This document shows, piece after piece, positions 1 to 12,619 of a stretch of DNA of 64,000 nucleotides (position 1 is the first letter of the stretch; the number at the start of each line of letters is the position of its first letter). Source of the stretch: Spongilla lacustris (taxonomy: Eukaryota > Porifera > Demospongiae > Spongillida > Spongillidae); assembly GCA_949361645.1 (NCBI GenBank), contig OX442421.1:6142888-6206887 (forward strand). Reading direction: 5' to 3'. The notes under the pieces are model-generated. The model worked only from the letters and a program-made list of their open reading frames with translations. It was not told the DNA's origin and ran no database searches. A program made the translations under genes and the position numbers.

Positions 1-155
1 ATGGTTGCCATGGTAACTAATCTCCTGCATGTTGAGGGATGGTTGCCATGGTAACTAATCTCCTGCATGTTGAGGGATGGTTGCCATGGTAACTAATCTC
101 CTGCATGTTGAGGGTGGTTGCCATGGTAATTAATCCCCTGCATGTTGAATGATGG
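1..155. repeat. 37-38 bp minisatellite, about 4 copies
   Basis: Four consecutive units of about 37-38 bp begin at 1, each containing ggttgccatggtaa and ctcctgcatgttgaggg; the fourth is slightly diverged. The array lies in the intron just upstream of the first PDZ exon and runs to within about 35 bp of its splice acceptor. Confidence 0.9.
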
Positions 156-188
156 TTGCCACAGTCTTTGATGCTCCCTCTTCCCCAG

Positions 189-3100
189 GACCGGGAAGCA
201 TCAGGGACTCCTCTTGACTTCTCTATCGTTGGAGGGTGGGAGATCGGCCATGCTGTGTTTGTGTCAGACATCAGGCCCGATTCCATTCCACTGTGGGCTG
301 GACTACGTGTCGGAGACCAAGTGAGTTCTGGTGGGAAAGTGGCAGGAAAATAAACAATATTTTTGTATGCTGCTGGTTCATTGCAGATTCTAGAGATAAA
401 CGGAACACGTTGTGACAAGAAGGAATTACGTGAGGTGTGTGATGGTCCACTGGGCTATGTGGTGGTCCACTTGGCTATGTGATGGTCCACTTGGCTATGT
501 GATGGTCCACTTGGCTATGTGATGGTCCACTGGACTATGTGGTGGTCCACTGGACTATGTGATGGTCCACTGGGCTATGTGATGGTCCACTGGGCTATGT
601 GATGGTCCACTGGGCTATATGATGGTCCACTGGACTATGTGGTGGTCCACTTGGCTATGTGATGGTCCACTGGACTATGTGATGGTCCACTGGGCTATGT
701 GATGGTCCACTGGGCTATATGATGGTCCACTGGACTATGTGATGGTCCACTGGGCTATGTGATGGTCCACTGGACTATGTGATGGTCCACTGGGCTATGT
801 GGTGGTCCACTGGGCTATGTGGTGGTCCACTGGACTATGTGATGGTCCACTGGGCTATGTGGTGGTCCACTGGGCTATGTGATGGTCCACTGGACTATGT
901 GATGGTCCACTGGGCTATGTGATGGTCCACTGGACTAGCTATGTGATGGTCCACTGGGCTATGTGGTGGTCCACTGGGCTATGTGGTGGTCCACTGGGCT
1001 ATGTGGTGGTCCACTGGGCTATGTGATGGTCCACTGGGCTATGTGATGGTCCACTGGGCTATGTGATGGTCCACTGGACTATGTGGTGGTTCACTGGACT
1101 ATGTGATGGTCCACTGGGCTATGTGGTGGTCCACTGGACTATGTGATGGTCCACTGGACTATGTGATGGTCCACTGGACTAGCTATGTGATGGTCCACTG
1201 GACTATGTGGTGGTCCACTGGACTATGTGGTGGTCCACTGGACTATGTGGTAGTCCACTGGACTATGTGATGGTCCACTGGGCTATGTGGTGGTCCACTG
1301 GGCTATGTGATGGTCCACTGGGCTATGTGATGGTCCACTGGGCTATGTGATGGTCCACTGGACTATGTGATGGTCCACTGGACTATGTGGTGGTCCACTG
1401 GACTATGTGGTAGTCCACTGGACTATGTGATGGTCCACTGGGCTATGTGGTGGTCCACTGGGCTATGTGATGGTCCACTGGGCTATGTGATGGTCCACTG
1501 GGCTATGTGATGGTCCACTGGGCTATGTGATGGTCCACTGGACTATGTGGTGGTCCACTGGGCTATGTGATGGTCCACTGGGCTATATGATGGTCCACTG
1601 GACTATGTGATGGTCCACTGGGCTATGTGATGGTCCACTGGACTATGTGATGGTCCACTGGGCTATGTGGTGGTCCACTGGGCTATGTGGTGGTCCACTG
1701 GACTATGTGATGGTCCACTGGGCTATGTGGTGGTCCACTGGGCTATGTGATGGTCCACTGGACTATGTGATGGTCCACTGGGCTATGTGATGGTCCACTG
1801 GACTAGCTATGTGATGGTCCACTGGGCTATGTGGTGGTCCACTGGGCTATGTGGTGGTCCACTGGGCTATGTGGTGGTCCACTGGACTATGTGGTGGTTC
1901 ACTGGACTATGTGATGGTCCACTGGGCTATGTGGTGGTCCACTGGACTATGTGATGGTCCACTGGGCTATGTGATGGTCCACTGGGCTATGTGATGGTCC
2001 ACTGGACTATGTGGTGGTTCACTGGACTATGTGATGGTCCACTGGGCTATGTGGTGGTCCACTGGGCTATGTGATGGTCCACTGGACTATGTGGTGGTTC
2101 ACTGGACTATGTGATGGTCCACTGGGCTATGTGGTGGTCCACTGGGCTATGTGGTGGTCCACTGGGCTATGTGATGGTCCACTGGGCTATGTGATGGTCC
2201 ACTGGGCTATGTGGTGGTCCACTGGGCTATGTGATGGTCCACTGGACTATGTGGTGGTTCACTGGACTATGTGATGGTCCACTGGGCTATGTGGTGGTCC
2301 ACTGGGCTATGTGGTGGTCCACTGGGCTATGTGATGGTCCACTGGGCTATGTGATGGTCCACTGGGCTATGTGGTGGTCCACTGGGCTATGTGATGGTCC
2401 ACTGGACTATGTGGTGGTTCACTGGACTATGTGATGGTCCACTGGGCTATGTGGTGGTCCACTGGGCTATGTGGTGGTCCACTGGGCTATGTGGTGGTCC
2501 ACTGGACTATGTGATGGTCCACTGGGCTATGTGGTGGTCCACTGGGCTATGTGATGGTCCACTGGACTATGTGATGGTCCACTGGGCTATGTGATGGTCC
2601 ACTGGACTAGCTATGTGATGGTCCACTGGGCTATGTGGTGGTCCACTGGGCTATGTGGTGGTCCACTGGGCTATGTGGTGGTCCACTGGGCTATGTGATG
2701 GTCCACTGGGCTATGTGATGGTCCACTGGGCTATGTGATGGTCCACTGGACTATGTGGTGGTTCACTGGACTATGTGATGGTCCACTGGGCTATGTGGTG
2801 GTCCACTGGACTATGTGATGGTCCACTGGGCTATGTGATGGTCCACTGGGCTATGTGATGGTCCACTGGACTATGTGGTGGTTCACTGGACTATGTGATG
2901 GTCCACTGGGCTATGTGGTGGTCCACTGGGCTATGTGGTGGTCCACTGGGCTATGTGATGGTCCACTGGGCTATGTGATGGTCCACTGGGCTATGTGATG
3001 GTCCACTGGACTATGTGGTGGTTCACTGGACTATGTGATGGTCCACTGGGCTATGTGGTGGTCCACTGGACTATGTGATGGTCCACTGGGCTATGTGATG

Positions 3101-6100
3101 GTCCACTGGGCTATGTGATGGTCCACTGGACTATGTGGTGGTCCACTGGACTATGTGATGGTCCACTGGACTATGTGATGGTCCACTGGGCTATGTGATG
3201 GTCCACTGGACTATGTGATGGTCCACTGGGCTATGTGATGGTCCACTGGACTATGTGGTGGTCCACTGGACTATGTGATGGTCCACTGGACTATGTGGTG
3301 GTCCACTGGACTATGTGATGGTCCACTGGGCTATGTGATGGTCCACTGGGCTATGTGGTGGTCCACTGGACTATGTGGTGGTCCACTGGACTATGTGGTG
3401 GTCCACTGGGCTATGTGATGGTCCACTGGACTATGTGATGGTCCACTGGGCTATGTGATGGTCCACTGGACTAGCTATGTGATGGTCCACTGGACTATGT
3501 GATGGTCCACTGGACTATGTGATGGTCCACTGGACTATGTGATGGTCCACTGGACTATGTGGTGGTCCACTAGGCTATGTGATGGTCCACTGGGCTATGT
3601 GATGGTCCACTGGGCTATGTGGTGGTCCACTGGGCTATGTGATGGTCCACTGGGCTATGTGATGGTCCACTGGGCTATGTGGTGGTCCACTGGACTATGT
3701 GATGGTCCACTGGACTATGTGATGGTCCACTGGGCTATGTGATGGTCCACTTGGCTATGTGGTGGTCCACTTGGCTATGTGATGGTCCACCACTCTTTAC
3801 TCTCATTCCCTATGTTCCTCCCTTACCCCTCCTTCTCCTCCACATCCCACACCATGTCCACTCCATGAACAGGTTTCTGCTGTTCTTATAAAGAACTTCA
3901 AACTCTCGCTCCGAGTCAAGTCAAACATCCCGGGTATGTATGTGGGTGTGGCTCTGTATAGGGGTGACCAGTTCTTTTGTTGGAGTAGAGTATAAACAGT
4001 TCTTACAAGATTCTCCCTCGATACCTGCTGATGTAAGTGTGCACGTGTGTATGTGTGCATGTGCACTTGTATGTGTGTGTATGTGCATACATATATATGT
4101 GTGCATGTGTGTGTTAACCACCACAACCCTTGTAGTATCACCAGAAGTCTAGTGGCCCCAGTCCCATTGTGCCATGTTTGCTTCATACTCCTGATAAAGG
4201 AAAGGCTGGAGCTTCAGATAAAGGTGGGGTGTAAGGATTAAGGGTTAAAGATGGGCTTTAATGATATTCCAGGTGTAAGGGTTAAAGGTGGGGGTTTTGA
4301 TGGTATTCAAGGTTAAGGGTTAAAGATGGGCTTTGATGATGGCAGTGTTTGCTGCTAGGTTATCACTCTTTTGGCTTCCCTCTCGTAGATGGCTCTGCCT
4401 CCAAGAAGAGCAAAGGACCTGTACGTTTGTTTTGGGGGCTTTTAGGGCTCCGGGTTGAATGGACTTCTTTTACCTTCTTACCTTCTTTTGTTCTTCCATT
4501 GTCCCCTTTCCACCTAACCATCAGAGAATTTTGAAACCATTTCTTCAACTGAAACAAAAGATAAGGTAAGATTGTGGGATGCTGTGACTGTGTTGAGGAG
4601 ACAGCACAGACATGTCACACGGCAATAGTCACCTGACATGTAACATGGCACCATTCACCTGACCCCTCCCATCACCATGCCGACAGAACCACCAGTGCGG
4701 GCAGCCTGAGCATTAGGGGGGGAGGTGGTGCTACCCGCGATGCCCCTGGACCTTTGAAGGCCAGCAGTAAGACAATAGTCAGAAAGCTTTCCCACGAGAC
4801 CGATGGTAGCGACGGTGCACAGAAGAATGGACCAATCAGAGCGTCGTCTGTCGAGAATATACACAACCTCACGCAGCAGAGTGTGCCTGCGAAGGGGGCC
4901 ATGCCTAAGATGGTGGAGTCTGTTGTGAAACTGTATTCGATCGACCACACCTGCAAGTACATAGACGTCACCCCGGCAACCACTGTGGCTGAGGTGGTGT
5001 CAAAAGGTGTCAAGGAGTTCTTCCCCGATCGCTTCATCACGTCACCAGCTGACGAGTTTTGCATCTGTATGGTCACGGTGCAGAGCCGGAATGGGCCTAT
5101 TCGAAACTCTGTGCTACCGAACCACCTGACAGACCTGGCAAACTTTATTGGACTGGAGAGCAGGTAATGATGTCAGTGGGAAGGGCTGGAGAGCAGGTAA
5201 TGATGTCAGTGGGAGGGGCTGGAGAGCAGGTAATGATGTCAGTGGGAGGGGCATGTTACCCTTTAATGTCCAGGCTTGCATCCTACACACAGGAGTGAGG
5301 ACCTAAATCCTATAAGTATGTGACTTAATTTTTCTACACATTGTAATTATCACGTCATCAAATTAATATTTGAATGAATTAAACAGTGGAGATCACAGAC
5401 TGCATTTTGTTCAGTACATCATAATCAATTTCATTTATTTTTAAATTATGCAATAGACAATTATGCAACAAGCGACTTTTAAAAATCCTTTTTAGTGTAG
5501 TACGTACAGTACGTTTCAATAAACCTAATGTTGTGGGCAAACACCGTCGTGGTATAACGTTTGAAAATCAATAAATATTAACAATTCCGCACTCGGGAGA
5601 AGTGCGAGTTACCGGAATATGTATTCATTATGTCCGTATGCACCATGCACTGTAGTCACACTGCTATAGGCTTGTACCCTCAGGGTGATCAACTGCTATA
5701 GGCTTGTACCCCTCAGGGTGATCAACTGCTATAGGCTTGTACCCTCAGGGTGATCAACTGCTATAGGCTTGTACCCCTCAGGGTGATCAACTGCTGAATC
5801 AGCTGTATCGTTCCTTAGAAAATGCAAAGCAGATAATGACCTGAGAAGTTATCATTACACACACTATATATATGCTCTGCAAGCATGTCTTCACTATTGC
5901 CACCACTAGATATCAAATCACTATCATTGTCGCGTCTCAATCTACCTGTCTGGTCTATTCATTCCCTTGGAGGCACTTCGCTGTTCCAAAACATGTGACT
6001 GGCAAACACATATAATGTACACAAGTTTGGTTGTTAAGCAGTACAATGTACTTCCAAATCTACAATGTATGTTGAGCATAGTGCAGTACAATTTCAAACC

Positions 6101-9100
6101 CAAGCCAGCATACGAGGACGTGTTCAAAAGTTGTCCACGTCACCAATAACCTTTTTAGCCATTCCTTAGATGCCAATTTGATCCACGATCTACAGGGCAT
6201 TGTTACAGCAATGCTGTTTTGTGCTTGTGTGTGTCACTTCAATGCATAATTTTATATGCTCTCTGCATTATGGTAATCTCTGCCACTCCCACCAGATACT
6301 ACCTCAAGGAAAGAGCATTTCATGGTACCCTGGTGCAGGAGGAGGAAGCTGAGGTGTGTGTTATGATGGGCTGCTGGGCAGATCACTTTTATCTTTCCCA
6401 AACACACACCCCCCCCCCCATTGTCATGGCAATGGCAGGCAATCTTTAAGAACAGCAAGCTGTGGGAGAGTGTACTAAGCTTGTCGCCTAAGCAAGTGGC
6501 AGAGGAGTTGACTAGACTTGTAAGGGAATGTTGGTTGCAGTCTGCTTGAATTCTTGTTATCTTGCATGTGTTGTGTCCCCTTCGCTTCCTCCCCTCCCTT
6601 GTCCCTCCACCTCCTACACACCATCACCCCTCCCTTGACCTCCTTCACTCACTCCCATTTGTCCCCTCCCCACCTACTCACTCCTTACACCTCTGCACAG
6701 GACTCAGAGATCTTTATTAGTATTGATGCAAGTGAGTTCATAGCTGACCTGTGGAGGAATCCCGATCCTGTGTCTAAGCAGAACCTGCAGAGATTTGAAA
6801 AGGTAATGTGTAAGAATGTATGTACCTTGTGTGTATGTGTGTGTGTGTACCTTGTGTGTATGTGTGTGTATGAGTACCTTGTGTGTGTGTGTATGTGTGT
6901 GTATGTGTGTATGAGTGTGTATGTGTGTATGAGTGTGTATGTGTGTATGAGTGTGTATGTGTGTGTGTATGTGTGTGTGAATGTGTTCACCTTGTGTGTG
7001 GTGTGTGTGTATGTGTATGAATATGTGTATCTTTGTGCTGTGTGTGAATGTGTACCCTCATATTCCCTGGCAGGTCCCTAATGACGAGATGTATTGGGTA
7101 GTGACCACTGTAGTGTCAGAGACCAGGTCAGATATGAGAGCCAAGCTGATCAAACATTTTGTAAAGATAGCAAGTGAGCAGTTGTGTCTGGTGGAATTCC
7201 AATATTTTATTGATTCTTGTTGCTGTCAGGAGCTTGCAAAGATCTTAAGAATTACAACAGTATGTTTCACATCTTGAGGTATGTGTGACTTGTGTGGTGT
7301 GTGGCGTGTGTACTTGTGTGGTGTGTGTGCTTGTGGGGTGTGTGTGCTTGTGTGGTGTGTGTACTTGTGTGGTGTGTGTGCTTGTGTGGTGTGTGTGTAC
7401 TTGTGTGGTGTGTGTACTTGTGTGGTGTGTGTACTTGTGTGGTGTGTGTACTTGTGTGGTGTGTGTACTTGCGTGGTGTGTGTATTTATGTGATGTGTGG
7501 TGTGTGTGCATTCACATGGCCCTTCATGTCATATATGCAGTGGGCTGAACCATGGCCTGGTTCAGAGACTGAGGCCCGCATGGGAAAAGGTGCCTGGGAA
7601 GTATAAGAAGCTTATGGAGGTTAGCCTCTCAGTGTGTGTAGCCTCTGAGTGTGTAGCCCTTTTGGAGTACAAGTGCATCTTATTATCTTGCCTTATGCTT
7701 TTACCTGCACTCCCTACCCCTCCAATCCCCTCTCCTCTCCTCCCCCCTCTCCTTCCCCTCTTCTCCACCCTCTCCTTCCCTTTCTCCTCCATCCTCCCTC
7801 TCCTCCACCCTCTCCTTCCCTTTCTCCTCCATCCTCCCTCTCCTCCCTCTCCTCTCCTCCCTCTCCTCTCCTCCCCTCCCTCTCCTCTCCTCCCTCTCCT
7901 CTCCTCCCTCTCCTCCATCCTCCCTCTCCTCTCCTCCCTCTCCTCTCCTCCCTCTCCTCTCCTCCCTCTCCTCTCCTCCCTCTCTTCTCCTCCCTCTCCT
8001 CTCCTCCCTCTCCTCTCCTTCCCCTCCTCTCCTCTCCCTCCTCTCCTCCCCTCTCCTTCCCCTCTCCTCACCTCCCCCCTCACCCCCTCCCTCGTACAGG
8101 ACCTAACATACTACATGAACCCCTTCCACAACATGGCCAAGTACAGAGAGCTCCAGCGGAACACCACCCCGCCCTTCATACCATTCTTCCCCATCATCAA
8201 GAAGGACCTGACCTTTGCATATGATGGGAATGACTCTCAGGTCCAGGGATTGGTCAACTTTGAGAAGCTCAGAATGTTGTCGAGACAGATCCGTAATGTG
8301 AAGGTGTACTGTGAACAAGCCATGATTGTAAGTCTCCCCTCCTCTCCTCCCCTCTCCTCCTCCTCTCCCCTCTCTCCTCCCCCTAGTAATATACATGTAG
8401 TAGTCATGATGATAGGATAAGAAAGTAACTTTATTTAAATTCCTAAATCACAGAAGTTGTGAACACAAAATTAAGATAAGTTTATGCTCTTGTGCTTATT
8501 CACTGAGCATAGGTGATGGTTGTTAGGGTGTTCACTGAGCATAGGTGATGGTTGTTAGGGTGTTCACTGAGCATAGGTGATGGTTGTTAGGGTGTTCACT
8601 GAGCATAGGTGATGGTTGTTAGGGTGTTCACTGAGCATAGGTGATGGTTGTTAGGGTGTTCACTGAGCATAGGTGATGGTTGTTAGGGTGTTCACTGAGC
8701 ATAGGTGATGGTTGTTAGGGTGTTCACTGAGCATAGGTGATGGTTGTTAGGGACCATGTCTTTGGCTCTGGAATCCATTGTATTATGGTTATCTTATTCT
8801 CTCCCCCTCCCCTCCCCTCCCCTCCCCACCCCCTTCCTCTCTTCCTCTTCTCTACATAGCCTGAACCACCACAGATTGATCTCGGTCAATACAGTGTTCT
8901 AAAGAGCATACACCACTCTATTCGTATGCGCAAACACAACCCGGCAAATCTTGTTACTCTCACTGACAATGCCCTCAAGAAGGTCTACTACCATGTAAGT
9001 ACCTGCTGTTTGACATTGGGTGGGTAGCTAGGCTTACAAACGTTTCCTCCCTCCTCCTCCTCCCCTTCCTCCTCCTCCTCCTCCCCTTCCTCCTCCTCCT

Positions 9101-10557
9101 CCTCCCCTTCCTCCTCCTCCTCCTCCCCTTCCTCCTCCTCCTCTTCCTCCTCCTCCTCCCCTTCCTCCTCCTCCTCCCCTTCCTCTCCCCCTCCCCTTTC
9201 TCCTCCTCCTCCCCCTCCCCCTCCCCCTCCTTCCCCTCTGTAGCATTGGATGGCTAAGATGGTTCGCAAGCACCTTTCAAAGAAGTATGTCATTCTGGAT
9301 GAAGATCTGTTGGACAAGATTGCTGAGAACAGTGACAGAAGTAGGTCCAGCTCCTACACACACACACATGTTCATGTTTGTAATCTTCATTTTCTAGTGC
9401 ACTCATTAAGGAAGAACCCCCCCAGCCCGCATCGTTCAAAAAAATCAGTGGGGGCAAAGGACAGACTCAGTATGTGTGGGGGAGGAGCCTATTGCCTATT
9501 GAATTCAACATCACTTCTCTTTCAGAAATTGCGATGACCAATATTTCCCCCTCCCCTACTGCTGGATCGTTTGGTTCTGGTATGTCATAGTGATGACGTG
9601 ATAGTGGTGTATTGTGCCTGATGGTTGTCATGGTTACATTTTTTACCTTCTTTTTTCCCCCCAGATTCAGCCAACCCACCTTCCCCTCCTCCCTCTCCAC
9701 GAAGCAGACGTTTGTCAGAATCTGCAATAGGTTAGTGTCCACACCTATAGCTAGGATGTGCAGGAGCCCATAGCTGTGATGTACCCAGTGGAGCCCATAG
9801 CTGTGATGTACCCAGTGGAGCCCATAGCTGTGATGTACCCAGTGGAGCCCATAGCTGTGATGTACCCAGTGGAGCCCATAGCTGTGATGTACCCAGTGGA
9901 GCCCATAGCTGTGATGTACCCAGTGGAGCCCATAGCTGTGATGTACCCAGTGGAGCCTATAGCTGGGACGTGTTGGGTCATGACTTGCCTGGGTTGTTTT
10001 GTCAGATTACCAAAGCACACACTTCAGTTACACATGTACAGGTACCATGTACTGCTACAGGTACTGCTACAGGTACCATGCACTGCTACAGGTACCATGT
10101 ACTGCTACAGGTACCATGTACCATGTACTGCTACAGGTACCATGTACTGCTACAGGTACCATGTACTGCTACAGGTACCATGTACCATGTACTGCTACAG
10201 GTACCATGTACTGCTACAGGTACCATGTACTGACAGACAACTCTTATGCATCTAATTACAACCAGTCTTAATTTGGGGGTGCCCAGTCCTACTTCAGGGC
10301 GCACACCATTCACACTGTTTCTCACTCATTCTTTACAAAGATGTCTACCGTCCAGCCACACCTCCAAGATCCCCAACTGCTTCTTCGTTATCAAGCTGTG
10401 AGTTTGATGATAGTAGTGTGTACGTCTGTCTGTTACCACACCTTCTACCACGCCCCCTTCTACCACGCCCCCTTTTACCACACGTTCAGCTGCAATGTCC
10501 ACACCAACACCTTTAACAACACCTCAAGAACCTGGGTCAGAGATGACCTCTGGTTAG
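189..10557 (+). CDS. Rap guanine-nucleotide exchange factor, PDZ-GEF type (5' part missing)
   Basis: This is the 3' two thirds of a RAPGEF2/6-like protein, which activates Rap GTPases at membranes and junctions. Exons read by eye: 189-320, 387-434, 3873-3933 (PDZ), 4389-4420, 4525-4565, 4687-5163 (linker and Ras-association domain), 6296-6353, 6439-6519, 6701-6802, 7074-7173, 7230-7278, 7541-7619, 8100-8327, 8860-8994 (RasGEF catalytic domain), 9244-9340, 9526-9579, 9665-9730, 10006-10041, 10341-10397 and 10490-10557. All phases agree and total 667 codons with a stop at 10555. Diagnostic stretches are GLRVGDQ+ILEING (PDZ), [26 protein letters not shown] and [11 protein letters not shown] (RasGEF). 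The order PDZ-RA-RasGEF is that of PDZ-GEFs; the cyclic-nucleotide-binding-like and REM domains expected upstream lie outside the window. The Ser/Pro-rich tail exons after 9526 are less certain, and further 3' exons cannot be excluded. Confidence 0.88.
435..3795. repeat. 20-bp minisatellite, about 168 copies, with higher-order structure
   Basis: A 20-bp unit, tatgtgatggtccactgggc, with g/a variants at two positions, repeats almost without interruption over 3.36 kb. It fills the intron that splits the PDZ domain and starts at the splice donor itself (435). Five 24-bp variant units carry an extra ctag (at 935, 1179, 1803, 2607 and 3471). The marker pairs 715/1583 (a ctatat variant) and 935/1803 (ctagct) are both exactly 868 bp apart, and blocks starting near 2071, 2231 and 2391 repeat every 160 bp. 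The array therefore grew by duplication of large blocks as well as single units. Confidence 0.97.
5152..5252. repeat. 33-bp tandem repeat spanning a splice donor, 3 copies
   Basis: Three 33-bp units containing ggagagcaggtaatgatgtc lie across the end of the RA-domain exon. Each unit carries the same donor context gagcag|gtaatg, at 5164, 5197 and 5230. Only the first keeps the frame open; reading past it meets TAA at once. Confidence 0.9.
5661..5794. repeat. 34-35 bp tandem repeat, 4 copies
   Basis: Four units containing ctgctataggcttgtaccc followed by ctcagggtgatcaa lie in the 1.1 kb intron between the RA exon and the first RasGEF exon. The rest of that intron (5253-6295) shows no coding signal. 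Confidence 0.9.
6822..7500. repeat. GT-rich simple and minisatellite tracts in RasGEF introns
   Basis: Two introns on either side of exons 7074-7173 and 7230-7278 are filled with (gt)-rich sequence. The second, 7279-7500, is a roughly 17-bp minisatellite built on tgtgtacttgtgtggtg. Confidence 0.8.
7705..8093. repeat. Polypyrimidine (cctctcctctcctc) tract
   Basis: Almost 390 bp of C and T with short repeats such as ctccctctcctct runs up to the acceptor of the RasGEF exon at 8100. Shorter CT-only stretches precede exon 8860 (8801-8850). Confidence 0.85.
8499..8750. repeat. 32-bp minisatellite, 8 copies
   Basis: Eight near-identical units of ttcactgagcataggtgatg followed by gttgttagggtg fill the intron between exons ending at 8327 and starting at 8860. 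Confidence 0.95.
9045..9240. repeat. Polypyrimidine (CTC)n-type tract
   Basis: A 195-bp run of ctcctcctc and ccccttcctc units ends three bases before the exon at 9244. It doubles as an extreme polypyrimidine tract for that acceptor. Confidence 0.85.
9761..9965. repeat. 27-bp minisatellite, about 7.5 copies
   Basis: The unit gagcccatagctgtgatgta plus cccagtg repeats about 7.5 times in the intron 9731-10005. It is open in two frames only because 27 is a multiple of three, so it is not taken as coding. Confidence 0.95.
10041..10232. repeat. Tandem gtaccatgtactgctaca units, about 10 copies
   Basis: Short units built on gtaccatgtactgctaca with 6-bp slips (gtacca) begin at the donor of the exon ending at 10041, so the gt of the donor is also the first gt of the array. 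Confidence 0.9.
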
Positions 10558-10685
10558 GGAATGTGTTTTTGTTATGAAGTATTGTTGACGTTAGACCTTT
10601 TCCCCTAAAGCTTTAGGCAATGGATCTGCCATGTTGCCAAAGTGAGTATCAGTTATAGGCAAAGCTAAGGAAATGTGTTATTCTT

Positions 10686-10970
10686 CTGTTGACCACTCCT
10701 CCTCACTATTGACGACTCCTCCTCACTATTGACCCCTCCTCACTATTGACCACTCCTCCTCACTATTGACCACTCCTCACTATTGACCACTCCTCACTAA
10801 TGACCACTCCTCCTCACTATTGACCACTCCTCACTATTGACCACTCCTCACTAATGACCACTCCTCCTCACTATTGACCCCTCCTCACTATTGACCACTC
10901 CTCCTCACTATTGACCCCTCCTCCTCACTATTGACCCCTCCTCCTCACTATTGACCACTTCTTTTCTCTC
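10686..10970. repeat. Tandem tattgaccactcctcctcac units, about 14 copies
   Basis: Units of 17-20 bp (tattgaccactcctcac, with or without an extra cctc) repeat over 280 bp just downstream of the proposed PDZ-GEF stop. They run into a polypyrimidine stretch and ctctag at 10975, which could be a real acceptor of an unmodelled 3' exon. Confidence 0.9.
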
Positions 10971-12619
10971 TCTAGATGACTGTAAGACTGGTCACAGCAC
11001 TATAGCAAACCTATTTTTATTCTTTTCCACGCTCTGCCTTGCATAAATCTACTTCTCATCTTCTTTTTGTTTTCTCACCTCCTTGACTTGTGTCCTTTGT
11101 GTGTTGTTGTGTTATGGAGTCATCCTAATGTGATGTTGCGTATCTTGTGTTTGTGTTACAGCTGTGGCTGTCTGTATGTATTTGTCCAATATACATGTAT
11201 TATATTGTTTTCCCTTCAAATGGTGAAGTGTAGGTTCACAAAGCAGTGGGCTTTCCAAACACCCACCTGTCATCAAGGTCAGGTGATGCTTGTGGCACAC
11301 CCACCTGTCATCAAGGTCATGTGATGCTTGTGGCACCATGTGCGTCATACACAACCAAAAGACTTTACGTGTGTCACCTGGGCGTATTTGAAAGCACTGT
11401 AGGGCAATTTCAAGTCAACCTTGGCTTCTAATGCCCCCATAAATATTACATCTAAATCATTTTGAGGATTGCTCTTCCAATCCCATATTATCTCTGATGG
11501 GCTGCCCCCCCCCCCCCCCCCCCCTTCAAAATTTTGAGATGTGTTGCCTTATGCTAAAGTTTATCCACAGTAGTTAACTACCCCCCCCCCCCCCCCAACA
11601 TGACCGCAGCTCTGATACAGTGCACCTCTGTGATTAGCTTACATGTATACTTAGCTGCAACCGATGTGGATTCCTCCTGATATCGGCTTGGCAAACTTCT
11701 CTCCACATCTGCCATGCAGGCAGCTCTTATGGTGGATACTGCTCAACTGCCACCTTGAAATCCCCACACATATCCTCGCTCTTCCATTCACTTCTTAGGT
11801 GTGGGAACAATGGGTGGGTTATAGGCTCTATCAACCCCTACTGCGTGCAATCAACTATCCTACATCCTGTCCTTTGGCACATATTGTATCAAGCTTGTCT
11901 TGGTGAATTGAAGAATTATAGCTGATATATCTGCCATCCCCAGACCTTCATGGAACCTGTGTTGTACTTCTCAAGAATCCTGCTCAAACCCTTAAGTACT
12001 TCCTCTACCTGACCCCTGTGAAAAAGGAGGAACAGTGTCATGTGAGCACATCTTCTAACATGTTCCCCAACTGCTTGAACATTGAGCAACCATGTTGCAT
12101 TTCATCACAATCAATGGCAGCTGTTTTCTAAGGTCCAGTCACTGCCACCACCACTGTGGCTTCTCCAATGACCTGCAGCCACTGTCCAGAACGTGTTTTG
12201 AGCACCATCTTGCTCAGCTGTCCACACATTCATTCACCACATTGACCCCTGCACCTATGTCCAATCGCGCCATTTACAAACACTCTCTCTTACCTCAGCC
12301 ATCCATATTACTTGCCAATCCCACATCTACTGATCTAAATATTATATAAGCCCACACTTATTTCTCATACAGGTTCCTGATACTTGATATTTACTTGTCA
12401 ATGCAAAATCTTGGCAAGTAATAAATAATTTTTCTCGATGGCCTAAAAAGGGTGGGAATATTATACTTCATTGATGCCCCTCACCCTGATGACTACTGTG
12501 CAATCTGTCTTCTTCCTGCTCCGAGACCCCCAGCAGACAAGGTGTGAGTGTGCCAAGCCTGGGACATGTCACCAGGTTCATTGGTAGGAAGTTGTACACC
12601 ATGTATCCCTCCTCAACCC

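Noticed and set aside
435..3795. Overlapping 67-codon open frames rich in Trp and Met, and a possible CRISPR-like array
   Set aside because: The frames arise from a 20-bp unit without stops and lie between two halves of a PDZ domain. Units are contiguous without spacers, so this is a minisatellite and not CRISPR.
6800..7510. Cys/Val-rich and His/Thr-rich open frames
   Set aside because: They are translations of GT/CA-rich simple repeats in introns, with no splice logic or protein character. The same applies near 20120, 20400, 34020, 35480, 42010 and 43120.
7649..8420. Long Ser/Pro/Leu-rich frames
   Set aside because: These come from a polypyrimidine tract read through into the true exon at 8100. 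The frames at 26357-27219 and 37714-38150 are explained in the same way by CT-rich repeats.
9751..10271. 165-codon frame with a repeated EPIAVMYPV peptide
   Set aside because: The period of 27 bp is a multiple of three, so any open unit stays open on both strands. It falls in an intron whose flanking exons match the PDZ-GEF tail in phase.
12092..12349. 85-codon frame as a possible small gene
   Set aside because: It has no recognisable domain and no supporting splice sites; codon usage is indistinct. Left as unexplained sequence.
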